Shown here piece by piece: positions 15,721-22,838 of a stretch of 64,000 nucleotides of DNA. Source of the DNA: Bacteroidota bacterium. Its GTDB lineage: Bacteria > Bacteroidota > Bacteroidia > Chitinophagales > LD1. The stretch lies in the NCBI GenBank assembly GCA_947476645.1, contig CANJRM010000001.1, positions 25,205 to 89,204 of the forward strand. The letters are read 5' to 3'. The notes below the pieces were generated by a model. That model saw nothing but the letters and a program-made list of their open reading frames with translations, was not told where the DNA came from and ran no database searches. The first letter of the stretch is position 1; every line of letters begins with the position of its first letter. The translations under genes and the position numbers were made by a program.

Positions 15721-17514
15721 CTAAGAGTAAATCTTCTCTACAATGTCTTTATACTTTTCGAGAACTACTTTGCGTTTCACTTTCATGGTTGGAGTTAACT
15801 CCCCACCATCGATGCTCCATTCGTTTTCCATTAATTCAAATTTTTTCACGGTTTCCCAATTTCCGAAGTTTTTGTTCTTCTCTTCAATGCTATCGCGGAA
15901 AAGTTTTTGCACTTCTGCATTCTTCGTTAATTCAGCAGGAGATTTTGCTGTGATGCCGTGCTTGGTTGCCCAATCTGATAAATTCAAAAAATTGGGAACG
16001 ATAAGTGCCGAAACAAAATTACGGTTCTCTCCTACTGCCATAATTTGTTCGATGTAAGGAATCTCTTTCATTTTATTTTCAATCTGCTGCGGAGCAATAT
16101 ATTTTCCTCCCGAAGTTTTGAAAAGCTCTTTTACGCGGTCGGTAATCTTGATGTACTTGTTGCCCTTGTATTCTATAAACTTCCCAACATCTCCTGTCTT
16201 TAACCAACCGTCAGCTGTTACTGTTTCAGCAGTAATATCAGGGCGTTTGTAGTAGCCCATCATTACGTTTGGTCCCTTCGCCCAAATTTCGCCTTCGCCT
16301 TCACCCATGCCTTCGCGGTGGTCAAGTTTAACCTGAACCCCATCAATCACCGTTCCAACCGTTCCGAATTTTATTTTTTCTAACGAAAACGGATTGATTG
16401 AAATTACCGGAGAAGATTCTGTTTGTCCATAGCCTTCCATAATTGGAATACCCGCGCAAGTGAAAACTCTTGCTAACAACGGATTCAATGCAGCCGCACC
16501 GGTGCATATACCCATACATTCACCGCCTAATGCCTCGCGCCATTTTTTGTAGATGAGTTTGTCATACAATTTGTGTTTCAATTTATCTGTAAAACTGTAT
16601 TCCTTTTCCACATCATAAGTTTGAGCAAACGCCAAGGCGCTGTCATACAAACTTTTTTTCCATCCATCGAGATTTGCAGCAGCTCCTTGCAATTTGATGT
16701 AAACTTTTTCGAGGAGACGCGGAACTGAAGTAAAGAAATTCGGTTTTACTTCCTTTAAATTATCTGCAATGGTTTCCATGCTTTCGGCATAGTAAACCGA
16801 AACACCACGAACCATATACACATACACTACTACACGCTCGAAAATATGACAAAGAGGAAGGAAACTTAAGCAACGCATGTTTTCGTTCAGCGGCAACACA
16901 GGCATTACGGCTTTAATGTTACTCACGATATTATCGTGCGAAAGCATTACCCCTTTAGGATTTCCTGTAGTGCCTGATGTATAAATAATAGTAGCCAGTT
17001 GCGATGGTTTAACTGCCGCTTTTCTTTTTTCTACTTCGTTCAAATCCCCTCCATCAGCCAATGTGAGAAACTCACTGAAGTGTTTACACCCTTCTACCTT
17101 TTCGAAACTGAAAATTTCTTTTAGCGAAGGAACCGAAGATTTAATGCTATTGATTTTATTGAACAAATTTTTGTCGGTAACGAATGCGTATTTGATTTCG
17201 GCATCGTTGAAAATGAATTTGTAATCGCTTTCGCTGATGGTGGGATACACGGGCACATTCACCGCACCGGTTTGCAAAATTCCCTGGTCAACCATGTTCC
17301 ATTCAGGACGACTAGTAGATACCAACGCAATTTTTTCATCGGGCTGAACACCAAGTTTCAACAAAGCAAGACTTACTTTGTTTGCGGTGTCAACCAGTTC
17401 TTGCGTGGAAACTTTTTTCCATTCGCCATTTACTTTATTGGCAAATGCATCGGGTTGAGGAAAATCTTTTAACTGCACATGAGGGATGTCGAAGAGACGT
17501 GTATAGTCTGTCAT
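15721..17514 (-). CDS. Long-chain fatty acid--CoA ligase (AMP-forming)
   Basis: Activates fatty acids to acyl-CoA through an acyl-adenylate. 597 aa from the ATG at 17514 (MTDYTRLFDIPHVQLKDF); the frame extends 17 codons more but that tail looks non-coding. The P-loop TIIYTSGTTGNPKGVMLSH sits at about residues 175-193. YGQTESSP, then DGWLKTGDVG and ITDRVKELFKTSGGKYIAPQ supply the remaining adenylate-forming motifs (A5, A8, A10 regions). Length matches long-chain ligases (about 600 aa). Ends in a strong terminator. Confidence 0.93.
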   Translation of the reverse strand: MTDYTRLFDIPHVQLKDFPQPDAFANKVNGEWKKVSTQELVDTANKVSLALLKLGVQPDEKIALVSTSRPEWNMVDQGILQTGAVNVPVYPTISESDYKFIFNDAEIKYAFVTDKNLFNKINSIKSSVPSLKEIFSFEKVEGCKHFSEFLTLADGGDLNEVEKRKAAVKPSQLATIIYTSGTTGNPKGVMLSHDNIVSNIKAVMPVLPLNENMRCLSFLPLCHIFERVVVYVYMVRGVSVYYAESMETIADNLKEVKPNFFTSVPRLLEKVYIKLQGAAANLDGWKKSLYDSALAFAQTYDVEKEYSFTDKLKHKLYDKLIYKKWREALGGECMGICTGAAALNPLLARVFTCAGIPIMEGYGQTESSPVISINPFSLEKIKFGTVGTVIDGVQVKLDHREGMGEGEGEIWAKGPNVMMGYYKRPDITAETVTADGWLKTGDVGKFIEYKGNKYIKITDRVKELFKTSGGKYIAPQQIENKMKEIPYIEQIMAVGENRNFVSALIVPNFLNLSDWATKHGITAKSPAELTKNAEVQKLFRDSIEEKNKNFGNWETVKKFELMENEWSIDGGELTPTMKVKRKVVLEKYKDIVEKIYS

Positions 17515-17569
17515 GTCAAATAGTTTTTGGTTAGTGTGAAGCGTGAATATAGAAAAGAGAGACAAAAAG

Positions 17570-17598
17570 TTAGAGGTCAGAAGTCGGAAGACAGAAGA
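17570..17598. repeat. Short-word repeat upstream of acyl-CoA ligase
   Basis: The plus strand reads GTTAGAGGTCAGAAG followed by TCGGAAGACAGAAG, built from near-repeats of AGGTCAGAAGTC-like words. It lies in the 165-bp gap between the ligase start and the TonB receptor stop (17515-17679). That gap shows no gene, no clear terminator and no recognisable -7 box. The repeat belongs to the class of short-word elements also seen at several other intergenic sites in this window. Confidence 0.4.
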
Positions 17599-17679
17599 AA
17601 ACGCGTTTCCAAAAAATAAGCAATAAACAAAAGCCCTTATTCTCCCAATGTCTGAATGCCCAAATTCCCTCGTATAAAA

Positions 17680-20064
17680 CTACATAGCCGCCATTCTCTT
17701 CGCAGCATTCTGCGCAGAGGTAGAACTGTTAGAGCCGCCAAAATTTACAACCAGCTGAACGGTATATGTTCTTGGCTTATCAGGTTTCGCAACGCGAATG
17801 GCATAATTAGAGTTCATTACATTCTTCACGAGGAAGTTGAGCGACACATTTCTATTGATGTCATATCCTGCTCTCAAATCCCAGATAAAATCTCCCTTGT
17901 TTCGGTTTTCTCTTCGAAGGCGGTTGATATCAGGAATAAAAATTCCGAACACTTTATCTATCTGCCCCATATAGCTATAGTATTGGAACGAAGTGCCGAG
18001 GTGAATTTTATTGATGAAAATAAAATCGAAATCTGCTTTAAACGTGTGCGGGTTTCTATAGCGCAACATACCTGCAGTAACCGAATCCCAATCGTGGTCA
18101 GACTTGGCTGTGGGCAATGAGAAGTGAGTGAACGCATCAAGAATAAAGTTACCGACTTTTGCATTTCTTTTTGCCGCGCCATACATGGTATCGTTCAAAT
18201 CTACCCCGTAGAAATATGTGTAACCAAACATGGTGGTAAAATCAACGGGACCGATTTTGCCTTCTCCATAAGCCGAAAGTTCCCAACCAAAAATACGAGC
18301 GCGCGCCACGTTTTGCGATTGGAAATAGAGATGCGTATTGTAGTTCGTATCCAACTCTACATTGAATTTAAATTCAATCATGTTTCTAAACTCTGTCCAA
18401 AATACCACCGCATCTAAATAACCCAGCCAGTTGCCTATTTTCAAACTGCGCTTGTAACCAAGTTCAGCAGTAAAACCACTCTCTGGTTTAATATGTGCGT
18501 TCGGTCTTATTTCAATTCCTGCTAATTGATACACCACAAATCTTTCACCAATACTCGGCACGCGAAACGACTGACCAAACGATGCACGGATGTAATTATA
18601 CTTTCTGATTTCAAAATTAAATCCAGCACGAAACACGGGAATGGTTGGTGTGATAGCACTATCCAAGCGTACAAATTCTTCGCGCACACCCGCACTAAAC
18701 GTTAGCCATTTGTAATTGACTTCGCCTTGTAAAAAGCCGCCACCAAAATCAGCTTTGTGATGACCGAGCGTTCCATCCTTCACAATCCAGTGCTCGTTGT
18801 TTACTCCGCAAAGAATGCGACCAATCTTTCCGAAGTCGTGGCGAAACTGATACTCGGCACGGTAAATCCAGAAATCGGTTTCACCGTCAATATTATTTTG
18901 CCGATAGATTCTTCCGTAAATTTTATGCTGATTATTTCCTTTATCTACGTACCGAATTTTCGGGTCAATGTAAGCATGAAAGTATCTTTCATTTAAAGTA
19001 ACTCCCGAAGCCGAGATATACGGATGGCCTGCATCCTGCCAGTAAAACTGAAATCCGCTTTTGCGATAAAGAAGATTGGCAGAAACTTCAAGTGTTAAGC
19101 GTTTCAACTTGGCAGGCTGCCAACGAATTTTAGAACTGAAACGAGCAAAGTGGTCATACTCCGACTGCAAATGACTTTGGCTTCCCTGCATCATACCGCT
19201 GATAACAAAATCAACCGCACCGAATTTTTGCTTATGCAAAAAGCTAACGCCCATTGTATTCGGGTTTTGAAAAACCTTTCCATCGCGTTTCCACCAGCGA
19301 AACGAATCAACGGGCGGCTTGTCCATGCCCTCATAAAACACCGTGAACTTGGTAACGGGTGTATCGCGCGCATAAGCTGTTGTTACATTGATAACCCCGT
19401 TCAAAGCCGATGAGCCATACTGCACCGATGAAGCACCTTTGTTCACTTCCATCTGCTCAATATTTTCCACAGGAATAAAAGGCCATTCAATATCGCCACG
19501 GTCAGCTGTCATGAGCGGCATTTCGTCAATCACCAGCATTACACGGCTGCCCGAACCATAAGCGTAACCGCTTCCCCCGCGAATACTCATTTGCCCGTCA
19601 AGCACTGTAACGCCCGGAATTTTTGTAACCGCCTGTTGCAGGTTCGTAATGTTATTACTCTCGAGCATACGCGGCTTTATCACATCTACCGACTGCGTAG
19701 CTTTCTGTAATTTGATCCCCACTTTGTTTTCGCCCACCACAATGGTTTGCAGTTCCACCGGGCCACCACCCATAGTCTTGTTCACTATTTTGAGTTCGCC
19801 ATCTTTCACTGTAAAATGCTGGGTATCGGCTTTCATGCCGAGATAGCTGATAACAAGTATCACATCACCCGGGGTAACCTTCAGTTCATAGTTTCCTTTA
19901 TCATCTGTAACAGTGCCATTGCTGGGCAACTGCACCACGTTTGCGCCTTCGAGCAACTCACTTGTTTTTCCGTCCTTAATGGTTCCGCGAACGGTGGCTG
20001 TTTGAGCAAATGATATGGAAAGGAACGACAGAAATAATATAATGGAAAGAGAAAATTTATGCAT
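17680..20064 (-). CDS. TonB-dependent receptor with carboxypeptidase-like N-domain
   Basis: Outer-membrane transporter of 794 aa from the ATG at 20064 (MHKFSLSIILFLSFLSISFAQ, signal peptide). Residues of about 25-105 are the carboxypeptidase-like domain (ATVRGTIKDGKTSELLEGANV); the plug follows (LQQAVTKIPGVTVLDGQMSIRGGSGYAYG) with VINVTTA closing it. The barrel carries the long periplasmic turns and extracellular loops of metal- or siderophore-type receptors (IRASFGQSFRVPSIGERFV is typical of the TonB-dep receptor barrel). Not next to a DUF4249/SusD gene. Its upstream region holds the first 21-bp repeat array. Confidence 0.9.
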   Translation of the reverse strand: MHKFSLSIILFLSFLSISFAQTATVRGTIKDGKTSELLEGANVVQLPSNGTVTDDKGNYELKVTPGDVILVISYLGMKADTQHFTVKDGELKIVNKTMGGGPVELQTIVVGENKVGIKLQKATQSVDVIKPRMLESNNITNLQQAVTKIPGVTVLDGQMSIRGGSGYAYGSGSRVMLVIDEMPLMTADRGDIEWPFIPVENIEQMEVNKGASSVQYGSSALNGVINVTTAYARDTPVTKFTVFYEGMDKPPVDSFRWWKRDGKVFQNPNTMGVSFLHKQKFGAVDFVISGMMQGSQSHLQSEYDHFARFSSKIRWQPAKLKRLTLEVSANLLYRKSGFQFYWQDAGHPYISASGVTLNERYFHAYIDPKIRYVDKGNNQHKIYGRIYRQNNIDGETDFWIYRAEYQFRHDFGKIGRILCGVNNEHWIVKDGTLGHHKADFGGGFLQGEVNYKWLTFSAGVREEFVRLDSAITPTIPVFRAGFNFEIRKYNYIRASFGQSFRVPSIGERFVVYQLAGIEIRPNAHIKPESGFTAELGYKRSLKIGNWLGYLDAVVFWTEFRNMIEFKFNVELDTNYNTHLYFQSQNVARARIFGWELSAYGEGKIGPVDFTTMFGYTYFYGVDLNDTMYGAAKRNAKVGNFILDAFTHFSLPTAKSDHDWDSVTAGMLRYRNPHTFKADFDFIFINKIHLGTSFQYYSYMGQIDKVFGIFIPDINRLRRENRNKGDFIWDLRAGYDINRNVSLNFLVKNVMNSNYAIRVAKPDKPRTYTVQLVVNFGGSNSSTSAQNAAKRMAAM

Positions 20065-20192
20065 GATTTCACATTTGGTTCTCCAATGTGGACGCAATGT
20101 AAAAAAATATTTTGCGTAAAAAACGCAGTATAAACACAGGTAACCAATGTTTTAGAAAAGAAATGGTTATATAATATAGAACGCGCGCGCGC
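20065..20192. other. Promoter-side gap with TGCGT/ACGCA hairpin and (CG)6 tract
   Basis: This gap, with the array at 20193-20486, separates two divergent genes. It holds an inverted repeat TGCGT-AAAAA-ACGCA near 20114-20128 and an AT-rich stretch (ATATAATATAG at about 20169-20179). It also has a pure alternating CG run of 12 bp at 20182-20193, an unusual base composition that can adopt left-handed DNA. I could not identify a full -33/-7 promoter for the receptor gene. No gene is seen here. Confidence 0.6.
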
Positions 20193-20486
20193 GAGTAGTT
20201 TGTTTCTGAAGAGTTTTGATACAAACTCCGGGAGTTTTGTTCAAGATACGAAACGTTTGTATACAAACGCCAAGTGTTTTGATACAAACGCGAAGCGTTT
20301 TGTTCAATTCTCTTCGCGTTTTGAACAAGATACGAAGTGTTTTGATGCAAACGCCAAACGTTTTGATACAAACTCGAAGAGTTTTGATACAAACGCCAAG
20401 TGTTTTGTTCAAGATGCTTCGCGTTTTGATACAAACGCGAAGAGAATTGAACAAAACTCTTCGAGAACTGTTTGTTTCTGAAAACC
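20193..20486. repeat. 21-bp-period tandem repeat array I (about 14 units)
   Basis: From 20193 to 20486 the sequence is strictly 21-bp periodic, with unit starts at 20214, 20235, 20256, 20277 and so on to 20466, and a less perfect unit before. Most units begin TTTTGATACAAAC or TTTTGTTCAA and end in a core such as AAACGCGAAGCGTTT, AAACTCGAAGAGTTT or AAACGCCAAGTGTTT: two short arms around 3 nt. Units with TTC in place of GAA (from 20298, 20403, 20445) are inverted copies; 20297-20321 and 20433-20457 are exact 25-bp reverse complements. The 13-bp word GTTTGTTTCTGAA flanks the array at 20198 and 20470. Several frames on both strands stay open because 21 is a multiple of 3, so these ORFs are not taken as genes. 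Confidence 0.95.
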
Positions 20487-20527
20487 GCGCAAACCTTTCA
20501 CTTTAGCTAAATTCTTACATTTACTAT

Positions 20528-22114
20528 ATGCGGTGTTTAGGTCTTGCTTTTCTTTTGTGTTTTGGGCTTTTGTGCGAGGCGCAGAAGTATGATAATGTGT
20601 GGCTGTGGGGTAGATATCCTTCATATCAGGATTCTTCTCAATTTTTTTCCGGAAATGGCCAGGGTGATTTTTCATCTGATAGTCTTCAGGTATATCCTAA
20701 ATACCGGAATATGCCATTCATGGCAGCGGCTGGATATTTTTCAGATGAAAATGGAAATCTTTTAATCTATACCAATGGAATGCAGATAAAAGATACTACT
20801 GGCAGTATCATTCAAAATGGAGATAGTATAAACTATGGTGTGTGGTGGTCTCAGAGTTATTATAACATGACCCAAGGCGCAACAGGATATTACACCCCTC
20901 GTGACATAATAATATTTCACCAACCCGAAAATGATTCTGTCATATTATTAATACATGAACATACAGGAGATGGCCCGAATACTCTGGCTTCAAGAGTAAA
21001 AATGACGAAGGTGATTATTACTCCTCATAACGGATTTAAGGTAACAACCAAGAATAGAATCGTTTCAAACTATCCACCTGCATTTGCAAATTTGGCGGCT
21101 TGCAAACACGGGAATGGTAGGGATTGGTGGGTTTTATTTACACAGACAAATACTAATTGCGTTGTAAAGCTGCTTGTAAATAAAGATACTATAATAGAAT
21201 TTGACAGGCAATGTATAGGCGATACAATAGAAGGAGATTGGAGTCTAAAGTCCACCTTTTCTTTAGATGGTACCAAGTTCGGAAGCAGTGACGCTGTAAA
21301 ACATGGTACGAATATTTTTGATTTTGATAGATGCACTGGAGTATTATCCAATTATCAGCACTTGAATCCGTTAATCAAACTCGACACTTTTGGAAATTAT
21401 AATGATTACGTAATTACGTTTGATTTTTCACCTAACAACAAATTTCTTTATGTTTTTATGGGACAAATGATATTGCAATATGATTTAGAAAGCCCTCAAT
21501 TTCCCAATGACTTTGATACAATCGCTGGCTGGGACACTTTCGTAGATTCAGCAATAGGGCAAATCTATCCGTTCACATATTTTTCATGTACTTATGGCCC
21601 CGATGGAAAGATGTACATAGGTAATGCTGGAGGCCAGCGGTATCTGTGCACTATAAATAATCCCAATGGAAAAGGAGATTTGTGTGACTTTCGAATGCGA
21701 AGTATTTTTTTGCCAAAAATCTGGACGTATACAACGCCTAATTTCCCCAACTACCGCCTCGGTCGCTTAGCAGGCAGTGCCTGCGATACTGTTTACAGCG
21801 ATGTAAAACCTATTTATACTCAAACGCCCTGGCTAAAAGTTTTTCCTAACCCCGCCACCAATGATGTGCAGTTTGATTACAACTGGATTGAATGGGAGAA
21901 GATTGCGGATTGCGAATTGCAGATTTCGGATTTAGAAGGCAGAGTGGTTTTAAAACAACAGGTGCCTAAATATTCAACGCGACAAAACTTTAGTGTGAAG
22001 GAATTGGCAGCGGGGGTTTATACGGTGGCGTTAACCGCAACCCCTAAATCCCCTAAAGGGGACTTTAACAGCCCACAACCAATAGCCGTTTGTAAACTTA
22101 CGAAGGTGCAATGA
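20528..22114 (+). CDS. T9SS type A sorting-domain secreted protein, unknown function
   Basis: 528 aa: signal peptide MRCLGLAFLLCFGLLCEAQ, then a body with propeller-like repeats (FSLDGTKFGSSD; FDFSPNNKFLYVF; GPDGKMYIGNAGG) similar to Bacteroidota proteins that read out as WD40/YVTN-like blades. A C-terminal sorting domain begins near PWLKVFPNPATNDVQF, sending it through the type IX system to the surface or medium. The sorting domain is unusual: word repeats encode part of it (about 21898-21928), and a palindromic element at 22041-22074 adds a TPKSPKGDFNSP stretch just before the end. Function unknown. Confidence 0.8.
   Translation: MRCLGLAFLLCFGLLCEAQKYDNVWLWGRYPSYQDSSQFFSGNGQGDFSSDSLQVYPKYRNMPFMAAAGYFSDENGNLLIYTNGMQIKDTTGSIIQNGDSINYGVWWSQSYYNMTQGATGYYTPRDIIIFHQPENDSVILLIHEHTGDGPNTLASRVKMTKVIITPHNGFKVTTKNRIVSNYPPAFANLAACKHGNGRDWWVLFTQTNTNCVVKLLVNKDTIIEFDRQCIGDTIEGDWSLKSTFSLDGTKFGSSDAVKHGTNIFDFDRCTGVLSNYQHLNPLIKLDTFGNYNDYVITFDFSPNNKFLYVFMGQMILQYDLESPQFPNDFDTIAGWDTFVDSAIGQIYPFTYFSCTYGPDGKMYIGNAGGQRYLCTINNPNGKGDLCDFRMRSIFLPKIWTYTTPNFPNYRLGRLAGSACDTVYSDVKPIYTQTPWLKVFPNPATNDVQFDYNWIEWEKIADCELQISDLEGRVVLKQQVPKYSTRQNFSVKELAAGVYTVALTATPKSPKGDFNSPQPIAVCKLTKVQ
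22041..22074. repeat. CCCCTAAA/GGGGA palindromic element inside a gene
   Basis: The plus strand has CCCCTAAATCCCC immediately followed by TAAAGGGGACTTTAACAG. TCCCC-TAAA-GGGGA forms a 5-bp-arm hairpin. The same word family is widespread between genes in Bacteroidota, from general knowledge. Here it lies in frame inside the C-terminal sorting domain of the 20528 gene and encodes the low-complexity TPKSPKGDFNS. Confidence 0.75.
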
Positions 22115-22761
22115 CAGAACAAACACAAATTTTTCGTCAGCGGTTTCGCGAGGATTTTATTACTAAAAACTACTCGGGCAAACTGCATTTTGTTTTCATT
22201 ACGCTTTGGTGCGCGGCAGGTATTGGAGTTTGTGTTTTAAATATTCATGAGCCAACCTGGAAACAACTGCTCGTTATTCCGCTTACCTTTCTTTACACCA
22301 ATCTGTTTGAATATTTCGGGCACCGCTATCCCATGCACCATCGCTACCAACCGCTTAAAGCGGTTTTCAAACGACATACTTTACAGCACCATCATTTCTT
22401 TACCAATGAAAATATGAACTGCGACAGCATCAACGATTTTAAAATCATTCTCTTTCCTCCGGTGCTGCTTATTTTTTTTTCGCTGTTTTTTGTAGCACCT
22501 GTTTTTGCGCTGGTGTATCATTTCTTTTCGCTCAATGCCGCTTTAATTTATGTGGTTACTACACTCGCTTACTATCTCAATTACGAATGGCTTCATCTCG
22601 CTTACCACCTACCCGAAACCAATTTCATTTATAAAATTCCGTTTTTGAAAACGCTTCGAAACTTGCACCACGAGCACCACAACCTTAAAGAAATGGATAA
22701 ATACAACTTCAACATTTCGTATCCTGTTTTCGATTTTGTGTTTGGCACGTTGAGGAAATAG
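22111..22761 (+). CDS. Fatty acid hydroxylase / sterol desaturase family membrane protein
   Basis: 216 aa with several transmembrane helices. Histidine clusters typical of the diiron hydroxylase family: EYFGHRYPMHHRY, HTLQHHHFF and NLHHEHHNLKE, with a further His in WLHLAYH. It probably hydroxylates or desaturates a lipid or carotenoid in the inner membrane using oxygen and iron. The start ATG overlaps the stop of the preceding gene by 4 nt (ATGA), an odd coupling since the two functions look unrelated. Convergent with the GH92 gene. Confidence 0.85.
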   Translation: MTEQTQIFRQRFREDFITKNYSGKLHFVFITLWCAAGIGVCVLNIHEPTWKQLLVIPLTFLYTNLFEYFGHRYPMHHRYQPLKAVFKRHTLQHHHFFTNENMNCDSINDFKIILFPPVLLIFFSLFFVAPVFALVYHFFSLNAALIYVVTTLAYYLNYEWLHLAYHLPETNFIYKIPFLKTLRNLHHEHHNLKEMDKYNFNISYPVFDFVFGTLRK

Positions 22762-22784
22762 ACTTACCATAACTTTTTCGCAAT

Positions 22785-22817
22785 AGAAGTTCCACTTCTT
22801 GAAGAAGTGGAACTTCT
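22785..22817. terminator. Perfect 33-bp palindrome between convergent genes
   Basis: Arms of 16 bp (AGAAGTTCCACTTCTT, 22785-22800, and its exact complement at 22802-22817) flank one G. It lies between the convergent hydroxylase and GH92 genes and would serve both strands as a terminator, but no run of T follows on either strand. It may instead be an intergenic palindromic repeat element. Confidence 0.6.
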
Positions 22818-22838
22818 CCAGGCGCTCACTGCTGCGGC

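Noticed and set aside
20193..20486. Array I as a CRISPR.
   Set aside because: Units are contiguous with no unique spacers, unit similarity is loose, and no cas genes lie nearby.
20069..20506. Several overlapping open frames on both strands within array I encoding heptad-like repeats (for example LYQN and FDTNAK units).
   Set aside because: They are a by-product of a 21-bp repeat, which keeps frames open and gives 7-residue repeats in any frame. None has a sensible start or signal.
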